A stretch of 64,000 bases of DNA, from assembly GCF_003696215.1 (NCBI RefSeq), contig NZ_RFFG01000002.1:149303-213302 (forward strand), given 5' to 3'. Numbering within the stretch: position 1 is the first letter of the stretch; each line of letters begins with the position of its first letter. Under the pieces are notes generated by a model. It saw only the letters and a program-made list of their open reading frames with translations. It did no database searches and was not told the origin of the DNA. The position numbers and the translations under genes are program-made. This stretch comes from Actinomadura harenae. Its GTDB lineage: Bacteria; Actinomycetota; Actinomycetes; Streptosporangiales; Streptosporangiaceae. Below, one piece after another: positions 32,767 through 41,667 of the stretch.

Positions 32767-33654
32767 ATGCGGCGAATCTGGCAGCTCGACTTCTGGCAGC
32801 GCGGTGACGAGGACCACGTGAGCGCGGGCGAGGCGGCGGCAGCGGCGGCGGAACGCCGTCCGCCCGCCCCCGAGGCCGACCGCCGCGCGGCCGCGTTCTT
32901 CGACGTGGACAACACGATGATGCGCGGCGCGTCCATCTACTACTTCGCCCGCGGCCTCGCCGCACGCAAGCTGTTCACCCTCCGCGACCTGGCCGCCTTC
33001 ACGCTGGGCCAGGCGCTGTTCCGCGTCCGCGGCACCGAGAACGCCGAGCACATCTCCACCGCGCGGGAGGCGGCCCTGACGTTCGTCGCGGGCCAGAAGG
33101 TCAGCGACATCGTCCGGCTCAGCGACGAGATCTACGACGAGGTCATGGCCGACCGGATCTGGGCCGGCACCCGGTCGCTCGCCCTCCAGCACCTGGACGC
33201 GGGCCAGCAGGTGTGGCTCGTCACGGCCACGCCCGTCGAGGTGGCCCGCACCATCTCCCACCGCCTCGGCCTGACCGGCGCGCTCGGCACCGTCGCCGAG
33301 ACCGAGGCGGGCGTCTACACCGGGCGCCTGGTCGGCAACCTCCTGCACGGCAACGCCAAGGCCGAGGCCATCCGGGCGCTGGCCCAGCGGGAGGGCCTCG
33401 ACCTCTCGCACTGCTCGGCCTACAGCGACTCGGTGAACGACCTTCCGATGCTGAGCGCCGTCGGCCACCCGCACGCCGTCAACCCGGATCCGGCCCTCCG
33501 CGCCCACGCCCGGGAGCACGGCTGGCCGATCCACGACTTCCGCACCGGACGCAAGGTCACCATGGTCGCCCTCCCCGCCGCGGCGGGCCTGGGCGCCCTG
33601 GCGGGCGGTGTGGCCGCGGGCATCGCCCTCCGCAACCACTACAAGTCGTCCTGA
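32767..33654 (+). CDS. HAD-IB family phosphatase (SerB-like) with C-terminal helix
   Basis: 295 residues from the ATG at 32767. HAD motif I is FFDVDNTMMRG (about 44-54), motif II is VTATP (about 155) and motif IV is YSDSVNDLPML (about 219-229). A hydrophobic C-terminal segment (about 268-288) may anchor it to the membrane. Substrates of this subgroup are phosphoserine-like or lipid phosphates; none can be fixed here. A counterpart (Rv0505c, SerB1) lies in the same neighbourhood in M. tuberculosis. Confidence 0.85.
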   Translation: MRRIWQLDFWQRGDEDHVSAGEAAAAAAERRPPAPEADRRAAAFFDVDNTMMRGASIYYFARGLAARKLFTLRDLAAFTLGQALFRVRGTENAEHISTAREAALTFVAGQKVSDIVRLSDEIYDEVMADRIWAGTRSLALQHLDAGQQVWLVTATPVEVARTISHRLGLTGALGTVAETEAGVYTGRLVGNLLHGNAKAEAIRALAQREGLDLSHCSAYSDSVNDLPMLSAVGHPHAVNPDPALRAHAREHGWPIHDFRTGRKVTMVALPAAAGLGALAGGVAAGIALRNHYKSS

Positions 33655-33681
33655 TTCAGCGCCCGAGGAGGCCCCGGGGCG

Positions 33682-35106
33682 TCAAGGTCGGCGAGGGCCG
33701 TGGGCCTCGACGGCGGCCAGGGTCGCGCGGGGGATCGAGGGGCAGCGGACGATCGTGACCTCCTCGAGCATCGGCAGGTCCAGGGCCGCGCCGAGGTCGA
33801 CGAGCGCGCCGCAGTCGACGAGCGTCAGCTCGCGCAGGGACGGCAGGTCCGCGAGCCCGCCGAGGGTGCGCAGGCCGTCGAGGTGCGTGACGCGGAGGCT
33901 CTCCAGGTCGCGCAGGCCGGAGAAGGCGCGCAGGTCGGCGAGCTGGTGGAGGCCGTTGAGGACGACCCGCCGAAGCGCCGGCATGGCCCCCAGGGCACCG
34001 AAGTCGGCCATGTCGGTCGTGCCGTACAGGTAGACCTCGGCGAGGGACGGATGACCTTCGAGACCGTCCAGGGACGTCAGGCCCGTGGCTCCGAAGACCG
34101 TGAGGCGGGTCAGGGCCGGGAGCCCGAAGAGCGGACGCAGGTCGTGGAGCGGGGCGAAGGGCAGGTCCAGCGCCTCCAGGCGGGGGTGGTGCCCGAGGCC
34201 GTCCAGGCTCGTCAGGCCCTTGGCGCCGGAGAGCGCCAGGCGCCGCAGCCCGGGAAGGGCGTCGATGCCGTCCAGGCTGGTCAGCTGCGGGCAGTGGAGT
34301 CCCAGTTCGGCCAGGGAGTCGAGGCCGCGCAGTCCGGTGACCGAGCCGACCTTGGTGCCGGACACGTTCAGCTCGGCCAGTTCGCGATGCCCGGACAGCG
34401 GGCCGAGGTCGCGGAGGTCTCGGCATTCGTACAGGTTGAGGACCCGAAGCGCGGGGAACCCTGCAACGAACCCCGCGAGGTCGCTCACCCCGGTGTGGGA
34501 CAGGTCGAGCCGTTCGAGGCTCCGCAGGCCGAACAGGACGGAGACGTCCGTGACCCCCCGGCAGTAGTTCAGGTCCAGCTTCGTCAGCGCCTTCGCCCCG
34601 GCGAGCGGGGAAAGGTCGGTCACGCTGCGGCAGTCGCTCAGATCAACGCACCTCAGGGCCTTCAGATGGGCGAGGGGCCCGAGGTCGGCGATCGCCGAGG
34701 CCCGCCAGAGCGACAGTTCCTCAAGGCCGGTCAGCCCGGCCAGCTCGGACAGGTCCGTGAGCTTCCCGCACTCGACCAGCGTGAGCGACCGCAGGTTCGC
34801 CAGGTACCGGAGGCCCGTCAGGGAGGTGCGCTTGCGCAGCTCAAGCTCCGTCCGCCCTTCCCGGACGAACGCCGGGGCGAGAAGGAACCTCGCGAACGCG
34901 TCCTGGTCGGGGGCCTTCGGCCAGAACCGGAGCAGCTTCTCCGTGGGGACGTCCGTGGCGGCGGCGAACTCGTCCGCCAGTTCCAGGGCGTCGGCGCCGC
35001 CCCAGGCGACGAGGTCCCGGACGGACTTCCAGGCACGCGCGGGCGACGCGGTCGCGACCTTCGCGCGCAGCGCGGCCAGATCGGGAGCGAGGGGATGGGA
35101 GGTCAT
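33682..35106 (-). CDS. Leucine-rich repeat protein
   Basis: 474 residues. After an N-terminal helical part (1-95) with KLLRFWPKAPDQDAFARFLL, about fifteen repeats of 22-23 residues follow with the pattern L..L.L..C..L.DL..L.GL, for example LRSLTLVECGKLTDLSELAG. No signal peptide or membrane helix is seen, so it is probably a cytoplasmic binding protein. It converges with the HAD gene (27 bases between stops) and is not part of the conserved backbone. Partner unknown. Confidence 0.85.
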   Translation of the reverse strand: MTSHPLAPDLAALRAKVATASPARAWKSVRDLVAWGGADALELADEFAAATDVPTEKLLRFWPKAPDQDAFARFLLAPAFVREGRTELELRKRTSLTGLRYLANLRSLTLVECGKLTDLSELAGLTGLEELSLWRASAIADLGPLAHLKALRCVDLSDCRSVTDLSPLAGAKALTKLDLNYCRGVTDVSVLFGLRSLERLDLSHTGVSDLAGFVAGFPALRVLNLYECRDLRDLGPLSGHRELAELNVSGTKVGSVTGLRGLDSLAELGLHCPQLTSLDGIDALPGLRRLALSGAKGLTSLDGLGHHPRLEALDLPFAPLHDLRPLFGLPALTRLTVFGATGLTSLDGLEGHPSLAEVYLYGTTDMADFGALGAMPALRRVVLNGLHQLADLRAFSGLRDLESLRVTHLDGLRTLGGLADLPSLRELTLVDCGALVDLGAALDLPMLEEVTIVRCPSIPRATLAAVEAHGPRRP

Positions 35107-35147
35107 GCCGCCGCACGCTAATGATCAGGACCGACATCCGCGGGCGC

Positions 35148-36128
35148 TCAGAGGAAGGGACGGCCCCGGCGGAGGAGGGTGTCGTAGACCATCTGCTGGA
35201 CGACCTCGCGGACGTGGTCGGTGAGGTTGAACACGGTCATCGGGTCGTCGGCGGCCTCGGGGCCGTGGTCGGCGAGGGACATCGGCTCGCCGAACCGGAT
35301 CAGCCACTTGGACGGCAGCGGGACGAGCCCGGCGGCGCCGAGCAGGGGGAACGTCGGGGTGATCGGGAAGTACGGCAGGCCGAGCAGGCGGGCCAGCGGC
35401 TTCAGGTCCGCGATCTTGGGATAGATCTCCTCGGCGCCGACGACGGCGCACGGGATGATCGGGACCTCGGCGCGCAGGGCGGTCTCGACGAAGCCGCCGC
35501 GTCCGAACCGCTGGAGCTTGTAGCGGTCGCCGTAGGGCTTGCCGATGCCCTTGAACCCCTCGGGGAAGACGCCGACCAGCTCGCCCTTGGCCAGCAGGCG
35601 GGCGGCGTCGGCGGGGCAGGCGAGGGTGTGGCCGGCCTTGCGGGCCAGGTGGGCCAGCACCGGCACCTGGTAGACCAGGTCGGCGCCGAGCAGCCGGAGC
35701 GGACGGTCCAGGTGGTCGTGGGTGGCGACCGACAGCATGATCCCGTCCAGCGGGACGGTGCCGGAGTGGTTGGCGACCAGCAGCGCGCCGCCCTCGGCCG
35801 GGACGTTCTCCAGCCCCTCGAGCTCGACGCGGAACCAGTGGTCGTACAGCGCGCGGGCGAGCGGGAGCAGGACGGACGCGTTGAGCTCGGGGTCGAAGCC
35901 GAACTCGTCGACCTCGTAGGCGCCGGTCAGGCGGCGATGCAGGAAGGACAGTCCGGACGCGACCGCCCGTTCCACCGGATTCCGCTCATCGGACGGCGGG
36001 CGGCCGGACGCGCCGGACGCGCCGGCTTGGTCGGCGGCGGCGGGTCGGGGAGCCGTGGAACCGGGACGGATCGGGATGACCCGCGCGCCATCCATCGCGT
36101 CGAAGGGTTCCTCGTGGTGGGCGTTCAT
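35148..36128 (-). CDS. Lysophospholipid acyltransferase (PlsC family)
   Basis: 326 residues from the ATG at 36128, ten bases after GGAGG. The acyltransferase motifs are NHSGTVPLDG (HX4D, about 120) and FPEGFKGIG (about 190). It acylates lysophosphatidate or a similar lipid at the membrane. The N-terminal 60 residues are a variable Pro/Ala-rich stretch. It follows the epimerase gene after 27 bases; its counterpart Rv0502 follows Rv0501 in M. tuberculosis. Confidence 0.87.
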   Translation of the reverse strand: MNAHHEEPFDAMDGARVIPIRPGSTAPRPAAADQAGASGASGRPPSDERNPVERAVASGLSFLHRRLTGAYEVDEFGFDPELNASVLLPLARALYDHWFRVELEGLENVPAEGGALLVANHSGTVPLDGIMLSVATHDHLDRPLRLLGADLVYQVPVLAHLARKAGHTLACPADAARLLAKGELVGVFPEGFKGIGKPYGDRYKLQRFGRGGFVETALRAEVPIIPCAVVGAEEIYPKIADLKPLARLLGLPYFPITPTFPLLGAAGLVPLPSKWLIRFGEPMSLADHGPEAADDPMTVFNLTDHVREVVQQMVYDTLLRRGRPFL

Positions 36129-36155
36129 GCCGGTCACTCCTCCCTCGCCGTCCGG

Positions 36156-37157
36156 TCAGCCGCGTCCGATCACCGAGGCCAGCCGGTCGAGCAGGACGCC
36201 ACGTCCCTGCCGGGCGGCCTGGTCGGCGAACGCCTCCTCCGAACCGTACTTGGGACGCCAGGACAGTTCGGCGGCGAGCCTGCCGGTGTCGAGGACGCGC
36301 CCGTACATGAGCCAGCGCAGCAGCTCCGGGGAGAACGCGGGCATGCCGCCGACGCGGCGGCCGAACCCGCCGAGGGCGGCGATGGACTGGGCCGGCACGG
36401 GAACGTGCGGACGGCCCGCGCGGCGCAGCGCCTGCGACAGCAGCAGGACACCGTCGCCCGCGACGTTGAAACGGCCGGGATGGTCCTCCACCGTCATCCG
36501 GCGCAGCACCTCGACCCCGTCGTCGGTGTGCAGGAACTGCAACCGGGGGTCGAACCCCAGCACGGTGGGGACGACGGGCATGGCGAGGTACCGGGTGACC
36601 GGCGAGTCCACGCCAGGACCGAGGAAGTTGGCGAAGCGCAGCACCGACACCGTCAGATCGGAGCGCCGCCGGGTCAGCCCCCGGACGTAGCCCTCGACCT
36701 CGGCGGTGTCCTTGGCGAACCCGTGCGCGGGCGCCTCGACCGCCTCGTCCTCCTCGGTGAAGACCGCAGGGTCACGCGGCGAGGAGCCGTAGACCGCCGC
36801 CGACGACCGCACGACCAGCTTGCGCATGTCGGGCGAGCGCTGGCAGGCCGCGAGCAGCTGCATCGTCCCGATGACGTTGAGCTCCTTGGCCTTCGCCCGT
36901 GGTCCGGCCTGGCCGGTGACCAGGTTGAGATGGACCACCGTGTCCACACCGGCGGACGAGATGACCTTGGCGATGCCGGGCGTGCGGATGTCCACCCGCA
37001 CGAACTCGGTACGCCCCAGCGGCGTCGACGGCGGAACCGTGTCCACGCCGATGACGCGCTCGATGCCCGGGTCGGCTTGGAGGGTGTTCGCGACCCGCGC
37101 CCCCAGGAAACGGGAGACGCCCGTAACGAGGACGACACGGGCCGCGGTGGAGGGCAT
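36156..37157 (-). CDS. NAD-dependent epimerase/dehydratase (extended SDR)
   Basis: 333 residues from the ATG at 37157; GTG codons at 37166 and 37178 are alternatives. The cofactor motif is VVLVTGVSRFLGARVANTL (about 8-26); the usual SDR Tyr-X3-Lys pair is not obvious, though VRSSAAVYGSS resembles the SS.AVYG motif. The family includes GalE2 (Rv0501). A sugar-nucleotide or lipid-linked substrate is likely but unproved. It is in one operon with the acyltransferase and bS22 genes. Confidence 0.85.
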   Translation of the reverse strand: MPSTAARVVLVTGVSRFLGARVANTLQADPGIERVIGVDTVPPSTPLGRTEFVRVDIRTPGIAKVISSAGVDTVVHLNLVTGQAGPRAKAKELNVIGTMQLLAACQRSPDMRKLVVRSSAAVYGSSPRDPAVFTEEDEAVEAPAHGFAKDTAEVEGYVRGLTRRRSDLTVSVLRFANFLGPGVDSPVTRYLAMPVVPTVLGFDPRLQFLHTDDGVEVLRRMTVEDHPGRFNVAGDGVLLLSQALRRAGRPHVPVPAQSIAALGGFGRRVGGMPAFSPELLRWLMYGRVLDTGRLAAELSWRPKYGSEEAFADQAARQGRGVLLDRLASVIGRG

Positions 37158-37204
37158 GGAGGACACTGTGCGCCCCACCCCTTACGGCTGTGTTGCCGGC
37201 GTCT

Positions 37205-37303
37205 TTACTTCTTGTTACGACGCTGAATGCGCGTCTTCTTGAGCAGCTTGCGGTGCTTCTTCTTAGCCATCCGCTTGCGGCGCTTCTTGATGACAGAGCC
37301 CAC
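37205..37303 (-). CDS. Small ribosomal protein bS22 (AURKAIP1/COX24 domain)
   Basis: 32 residues, strongly basic, from the GTG at 37303 behind GAGG. The sequence has MAKKKHRKLLKKTRIQRRNK, the hallmark of the short actinobacterial bS22 protein seen on the 30S subunit near the decoding centre in mycobacterial ribosome structures. The position between the excisionase-type HTH gene and the epimerase gene is the same as Rv0500B in M. tuberculosis, which supports the call. Confidence 0.88.
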   Translation of the reverse strand: MGSVIKKRRKRMAKKKHRKLLKKTRIQRRNKK

Positions 37304-37590
37304 GGGACCTCGCTCGGAGTATCGGGTGCGGTACAGGGAACGGGCCATGTCACGAGGTGGGTCGCGATGGGCGAGCCACCTTGCGCGCATGGTCCGTCGC
37401 CCAAGGGTACCGCTGAGCCGAAGCGGGTCCGTCCAGGGACCACCCGGTCCCGGTCCGTCCGCACTTGCGCAGGTCCGGCGGTATGTGCCACGCGGTGTGC
37501 CACACGCGACCCGTCCGGCGGGACGGCAGGACGGCCGGGGCCCGAGGGGCACCGGCCGTCCTTGTCGTCGTCTTCCCCGATGGTGCCCCG

Positions 37591-37794
37591 CTATCCGGCT
37601 TCGATGAACGCGTCGCGCAGATAGTCGTGTACAGCCTGTTCGGGAACGCGGAACGAACGTCCCACACGGATCGCGGGGAGTTCGCCCGAGTGGACGAGGC
37701 GGTAGACGGTCATCTTGGACACCCGCATCACCGCCGCCACTTCGGCGACGGTCAGGAACCTGACCTCACTCAGAGGTCGCTCGCCTGAGCTCAT
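37591..37794 (-). CDS. Excisionase-family HTH DNA-binding protein
   Basis: 67 residues from the ATG at 37794, which follows GAGGG. One MerR-like winged helix: FLTVAEVAAVMRVSKMTVYR, then SGELPAIRVGRSFRVPEQAV. It is similar in fold to BldC at 2786 but a different orthologue (the Rv0500A position). Its targets are unknown; despite the family name there is no prophage or integrase near, so it is a chromosomal regulator or nucleoid-type protein. Confidence 0.88.
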   Translation of the reverse strand: MSSGERPLSEVRFLTVAEVAAVMRVSKMTVYRLVHSGELPAIRVGRSFRVPEQAVHDYLRDAFIEAG

Positions 37795-37824
37795 CGGACG
37801 CCCTCTTCCACACGTGCCGCGCAC

Positions 37825-38131
37825 CGGCCCTTTGGGTGACTTTGATCACGCACGTGTACTTCCCCCAGCGTAAATCGTGTACCGACAGTCGCAAGAGGGG
37901 AGTTCCGCCCATTTGCACTGCCCGACCTGACGCCGAGGCCACAGTGCTGTTCCGGACGGAGCGCCATCGGGACGGCACCGAGCGTGCAACGATCACGACC
38001 GAAATCCCCGGAACAGGCATTGACCTGCGACTCCGCCGAACGACGCGGTCCCGGCCGTCCCAGCCGTCCCACGCGTGCCCTGGCGTCACACGATGTGACT
38101 CACGGTCATCGCGACCTGCGGGATCCGGGCC
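37825..38131. other. 307-base gap upstream of the HTH gene
   Basis: It has a lower-GC part near 37840-37900 that should hold the HTH gene promoter, and the dyad GTCACACGATGTGAC (38085-38099). No gene with a plausible start is seen on either strand. Confidence 0.5.
38085..38099. promoter_or_regulatory. Palindrome GTCACA-CGA-TGTGAC
   Basis: A perfect 6-3-6 dyad 33 bases past the 3' end of the phosphatase-like gene and about 290 bases before the HTH gene. It is not the CRP form (TGTGA-N6-TCACA). Either an operator or part of a weak terminator. Confidence 0.35.
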
Positions 38132-39034
38132 TCACGCCAGCCCCGCGCGCTCCAGCAGATAGGCCGTCATCGGGGCATAGTGGTGCGGAGACACGCCGTC
38201 GTCGAGCGGCACGACCACCTTGATCTTGCCTTCGGCGGCGCCCGCGAACAGCGCGGGGTCGTTACAGTCCGCGAACCCGACGGTGTCGATGCCCGCCTGA
38301 CCGGCCGCGCCCGCCCAGCCGTGGTCCGCTATGGCCAGATCCGGCCAATGAGAAGGTTTAGCCGCCGCAAAACCGTCCGAGGCGCTAATGCCTTCTCCCA
38401 CCGAGGTGCCGATCGCGTCCCCCGGCCGCCCGCCGCCGGCCTCTGGTTCACCGCCGTTCCGGAGCTCGGCGAGCATGGCCTCCATGGGGGCGGCGTCGTG
38501 GGTGTGCTGGGTGCGGCCCTCCTCGTCCCTCAGCATCGCGACGCCTTCGGGCACGTAGACGAGGGTGCGGTTCTCGCGCTCGCCGTGGCGCTCGATCTCG
38601 TACGTCCAGCCTCGGGCCGGGGTCAGGACGCGGCAGCCGCGGGCGGCGAGGGCCTCCGCGACGGCCTGGTAGACCGGCGTGAGCGTGGCCGGGTGCCCGG
38701 TCGCGAGCAGGACGGTCTCCCGGCGCCGCGCGGCGAGGCCGATCCGGTCGGCCATCGCCTCCAGGGCGTCCAGGGTCAGCTCGGGGTCGATCGTGTCGTC
38801 GCCGAAGAAATGGCGCGGATCCGGGTCGACGCCGCAGAGCTCGGCCATCGTGGCCAGGACGTCCCGCTCGCTCCACCGCCCGGACAGCCGCAGCCCGAAC
38901 AGGTAGTAGGGGTTGCCGGCGGCCATCCGCCGGTAGTGCAGCAGGTTGTTCTGGCGGGGCGTCGCGACGTCCCCGGCGATCAGGGTGCGGACGAGGTGGG
39001 CGCGCAGCTCGTCACGGGTGGGGGCGTCCGCCAT
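38132..39034 (-). CDS. Conserved actinobacterial protein, phosphatase-like annotation uncertain
   Basis: 300 residues. Related proteins in actinomycetes are, as I recall, called phosphatase, but I see no classical DxD, RHG or CX5R motif. Recognisable blocks are TPRQNNLLHYRRMAAGNPYY near the start, ETVLLATGHPATLTPVYQAV (about 105) and a C-terminal HHYAPMTAYLLERAGL. The ATG at 39034 lies inside a 20-base duplication of the junction with acuC, whose stop codon is 20 bases upstream. The two genes are cotranscribed. Confidence 0.7.
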   Translation of the reverse strand: MADAPTRDELRAHLVRTLIAGDVATPRQNNLLHYRRMAAGNPYYLFGLRLSGRWSERDVLATMAELCGVDPDPRHFFGDDTIDPELTLDALEAMADRIGLAARRRETVLLATGHPATLTPVYQAVAEALAARGCRVLTPARGWTYEIERHGERENRTLVYVPEGVAMLRDEEGRTQHTHDAAPMEAMLAELRNGGEPEAGGGRPGDAIGTSVGEGISASDGFAAAKPSHWPDLAIADHGWAGAAGQAGIDTVGFADCNDPALFAGAAEGKIKVVVPLDDGVSPHHYAPMTAYLLERAGLA

Positions 39035-39066
39035 CAGAGGTCCAGCTCCGCCATCAGAGGTCCAGC
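39031..39066. repeat. 20-base tandem duplication at the acuC stop/next start junction
   Basis: CCATCAGAGGTCCAGCTCCG (39031-39050) is followed by CCATCAGAGGTCCAGC (39051-39066). On the minus strand this duplicates the TGATG stop/start overlap and inserts the reading MAELDL-stop between acuC and the downstream gene, which probably were once overlapping. Confidence 0.9.
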
Positions 39067-40262
39067 AAAGGGTCGAGGCCGTGTTCGGGGAAGACCGCGC
39101 GGCGGGTGGCCATGACCGCCTGGTCGACCGGGTTGGACGGGTCCATGCCGTCCGACCAGGGGCGGAACCCGACGGTCTGGTGGCCGTCGGTCATCCGGCG
39201 CGGCGCGATCTCGTCGGTGCGGAGCCGGACCAGGTCGCGCCACGCGCCGGGGGTCTCGGTGTCCGGCGGGACGGGGCGTCCGGCGGCCTCGGCGATCAGG
39301 TGCGTCCAGGCGCGCGGCACGACCTGGACGAGCTCGTAGCCGCCTCCGCCGGTCGCGAGCCAGCGTCCGCCCGCGACCTCGTGCGCGAGCCGGTGCAGCG
39401 CGGCGTAGGCGGTGCGCTGGCCGTCCACGGTGAGGATCAGGTGGGCGAGCGGGTCGAGGGCGTGCGTGTCGGCGCCGTGCTGGGTGACCAGGACCTGCGG
39501 ACGGAAGGCGCGCAGCAGCGACGGGACGGTCGCGTCGAACGCCCGCAGCCAGAGCGCGTCGCCGGTGCCGGGCGGCAGCGCGACGTTCACGGCCGTGCCC
39601 TCGGCGCCGCGCCCGCCGGTCTCGTTCGGGAAGCCGGTGCCGGGGAACAGCGTGCGCGGGGTCTCATGCAGGCTGATCGTCAGGACGCGCGGGTCGTCGT
39701 AGAACGCGGCCTGGACGCCGTCGCCGTGGTGGACGTCGATGTCCACGTAGGCGACGCGCTCGGCGCCGTTCTCCAGCAGCCACGCGATCGCGATCGCCGG
39801 GTCGTTGTAGACGCAGAACCCGCTCGCGGCCCCCGCGAGCGCGTGGTGGAGCCCGCCGGACACGTTCACCGCGTGCCCGGCCTCGCCGCGCCACACGGCC
39901 CGTGCCCCGGCCACCGACGCGCCCGCGACCAGCGCGGACGCCTCGTGCATGCCGAGGAAGACGGGGTTGTCGTCGGTGCCGAGGCCGTGCCGCGGGTCCG
40001 GGAGGCCGGTCTCGCCCGCGTGCCGGACGGCCGCGACGTACGCCTCCTCATGGACGAGCCGGAGCGTCGTGTCGTCCGCCGCCTCGAACCCGACGACCCG
40101 CACGCCCGGACCGGAGAGGACGCCGAGCTCGCGGGCCAGCGCGATCGTCAGCTCGACCCGGACGGGGTTCATGGGGTGCCCCGGGCCGAAGTCGTAGGAG
40201 ATGAGCCGTTCGTCCCAGAAGACCGTGAGGTCGCACTCACCGGAGGCCGAGGGGCTGGTCAT
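39054..40262 (-). CDS. acuC: AcuC-like histone-deacetylase-fold hydrolase
   Basis: 402 residues from the ATG at 40262. The class I/II deacetylase fold shows GGLHHALAG, CVYNDPAIA, YVDIDVHHGDGVQ (zinc ligands Asp and His), VTQHGADTHALDPL and TGGGGYELV. AcuC in Bacillus deacetylates acetyl-CoA synthetase; in actinomycetes the targets are mostly unknown lysine-acetylated proteins. No acetoin genes are near, so the symbol reflects sequence class only. Confidence 0.87.
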   Translation of the reverse strand: MTSPSASGECDLTVFWDERLISYDFGPGHPMNPVRVELTIALARELGVLSGPGVRVVGFEAADDTTLRLVHEEAYVAAVRHAGETGLPDPRHGLGTDDNPVFLGMHEASALVAGASVAGARAVWRGEAGHAVNVSGGLHHALAGAASGFCVYNDPAIAIAWLLENGAERVAYVDIDVHHGDGVQAAFYDDPRVLTISLHETPRTLFPGTGFPNETGGRGAEGTAVNVALPPGTGDALWLRAFDATVPSLLRAFRPQVLVTQHGADTHALDPLAHLILTVDGQRTAYAALHRLAHEVAGGRWLATGGGGYELVQVVPRAWTHLIAEAAGRPVPPDTETPGAWRDLVRLRTDEIAPRRMTDGHQTVGFRPWSDGMDPSNPVDQAVMATRRAVFPEHGLDPLLDL

Positions 40263-40443
40263 GGGTCTCACGGTAGCGCCACGCCGACCCGCCGGAACCA
40301 CCCGGGACGACCACTGGTGATCAACCCTCCGCGTTCGCGCGATTCCGGAAACATGACCTCACCTCCGGAAACGTCCCTCTCCGCAACAAAGTTGTGGCGT
40401 GAACCATCTACCTTTCCGGGCATTTAGGTAACACACCCGAAAC

Positions 40444-41595
40444 ATGATGAGCGGGGTGCTCATGGACCCGAAGCCACCCTCCACGGGTCCGGCCGAGGCG
40501 ACCCCTCCGCCGGTGCCCACCCCCTTGCCCACCCCTCCGCCGGTGCCCATCCCTCTGACGGCGGCCGCACCCGGTTCCCCGCCCGACGACCCGGAGCGCT
40601 GGACCCACGACCACCGTCCGAGCATGCGCAGCCGCGCCCTCTCCCGCGTCCTCTACCTGGGGTTGCGTCCGCTCCTCCAGCACGTCCCCGGCCATGCCGC
40701 GAGTCTTCGCGCGGCCCGCTCGACCGTGGACGCGGCGTCCCTCCTCATGCGCGCGGGACAGCGCGCCCGAGTGCTCCCCCTGGTCGATCCCCGCGTGGAG
40801 ACCGGCGAGGACGCGCCGCCCCTCGTCGGCGAGTGGGTCGTCAGCCGCGACGCCGGGGCGGAGCGGGAGGCGGGCGGAGCGATCCTCTACCTGCACGGCG
40901 GCGGGTACGTGGTGTGCTCGCCGAGGACGCACCGTCCGATCACCTCGCGGCTCGCCGTCGAGACCGGGCTGCCCGTCCTCGCCCCGCACTACCGGATGGC
41001 GCCCGAGCACCCGTTCCCCGCGCCGCTCGAGGACGCCGCCGCCGCGTACCGGTGGCTGCTGGACCGGGGCGTGCCCGCGTCCGGGATCGTCCTCGCCGGG
41101 GACTCGGCGGGCGGTCACCTGGCCGCGTCGCTGACCGCCGAGATCCTGCGGACCGGGCTCCCTCGTCCGGCCGGGGCGCTCCTGTTCTCCCCGTGGGTCG
41201 ACCTGACCTGCGAGTTGTCCACGCGGGAGCAGGAGGTCGCCCGCGACCCCTACATCAGCGCGTCCACGGCCCGCCGGGTCGCGCGCCTGGTCGTGGGCCC
41301 CGCCGGGTTCGACGATCCGCGGCTCGCGCTGCTCGGCTGCCCGTGGCGGGACGCGCCGCCGTTCCTCGTCCAGGTCGGCGGCGCGGAGGTGCTGCGTCCC
41401 GAGGCCGAGGCCCTCGCGGACGTCCTGACCGGCGCCGGCGTCGACTGCGAGCTCCAGGTCTGGACGGGCCAGATGCACGTCTTCCAGATCCTCAACCGGA
41501 TGCTGCCGGAGGCGAGCGCCGCGATGAGCGAGGCCGCGCGGTTCGTGGCGCGCGTGACGGCCGCGGGCCCCGTCCCGGCCGCGGCCGTCGCCTGA
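40444..41595 (+). CDS. HSL-family alpha/beta hydrolase (esterase)
   Basis: 383 residues. The oxyanion motif LYLHGGGYVV (about 150) and the nucleophile motif GDSAGGHLAA (about 220) define the hormone-sensitive-lipase group; GAEVLRPEAEAL holds the expected acid region and QMHVFQ the His. It hydrolyses short-chain or steryl esters. Residues 10-45 are a Pro-rich stretch encoded by a short tandem repeat. The ATG at 40444 is followed by another at 40447. Confidence 0.87.
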   Translation: MMSGVLMDPKPPSTGPAEATPPPVPTPLPTPPPVPIPLTAAAPGSPPDDPERWTHDHRPSMRSRALSRVLYLGLRPLLQHVPGHAASLRAARSTVDAASLLMRAGQRARVLPLVDPRVETGEDAPPLVGEWVVSRDAGAEREAGGAILYLHGGGYVVCSPRTHRPITSRLAVETGLPVLAPHYRMAPEHPFPAPLEDAAAAYRWLLDRGVPASGIVLAGDSAGGHLAASLTAEILRTGLPRPAGALLFSPWVDLTCELSTREQEVARDPYISASTARRVARLVVGPAGFDDPRLALLGCPWRDAPPFLVQVGGAEVLRPEAEALADVLTGAGVDCELQVWTGQMHVFQILNRMLPEASAAMSEAARFVARVTAAGPVPAAAVA

Positions 41596-41667
41596 CCGCA
41601 GAGCCGACCTCGCGCCCTGCCGTCGCTGCCCGCCGTCGGGGGACCCCGTGCCCGAGGCGTCCCGGGG

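Noticed and set aside
37591..37794. Phage excisionase and hence an integrated element
   Set aside because: The gene has a conserved chromosomal neighbourhood with bS22 and the epimerase, and no integrase, att repeats or phage genes are seen.
38085..38099. CRP/FNR site
   Set aside because: The half-sites are in the opposite order and spacing (GTCACA-N3-TGTGAC rather than TGTGA-N6-TCACA).
39034..39056. A six-codon gene MAELDL between acuC and the next gene
   Set aside because: It is produced by the 20-base duplication and shows no sign of selection.
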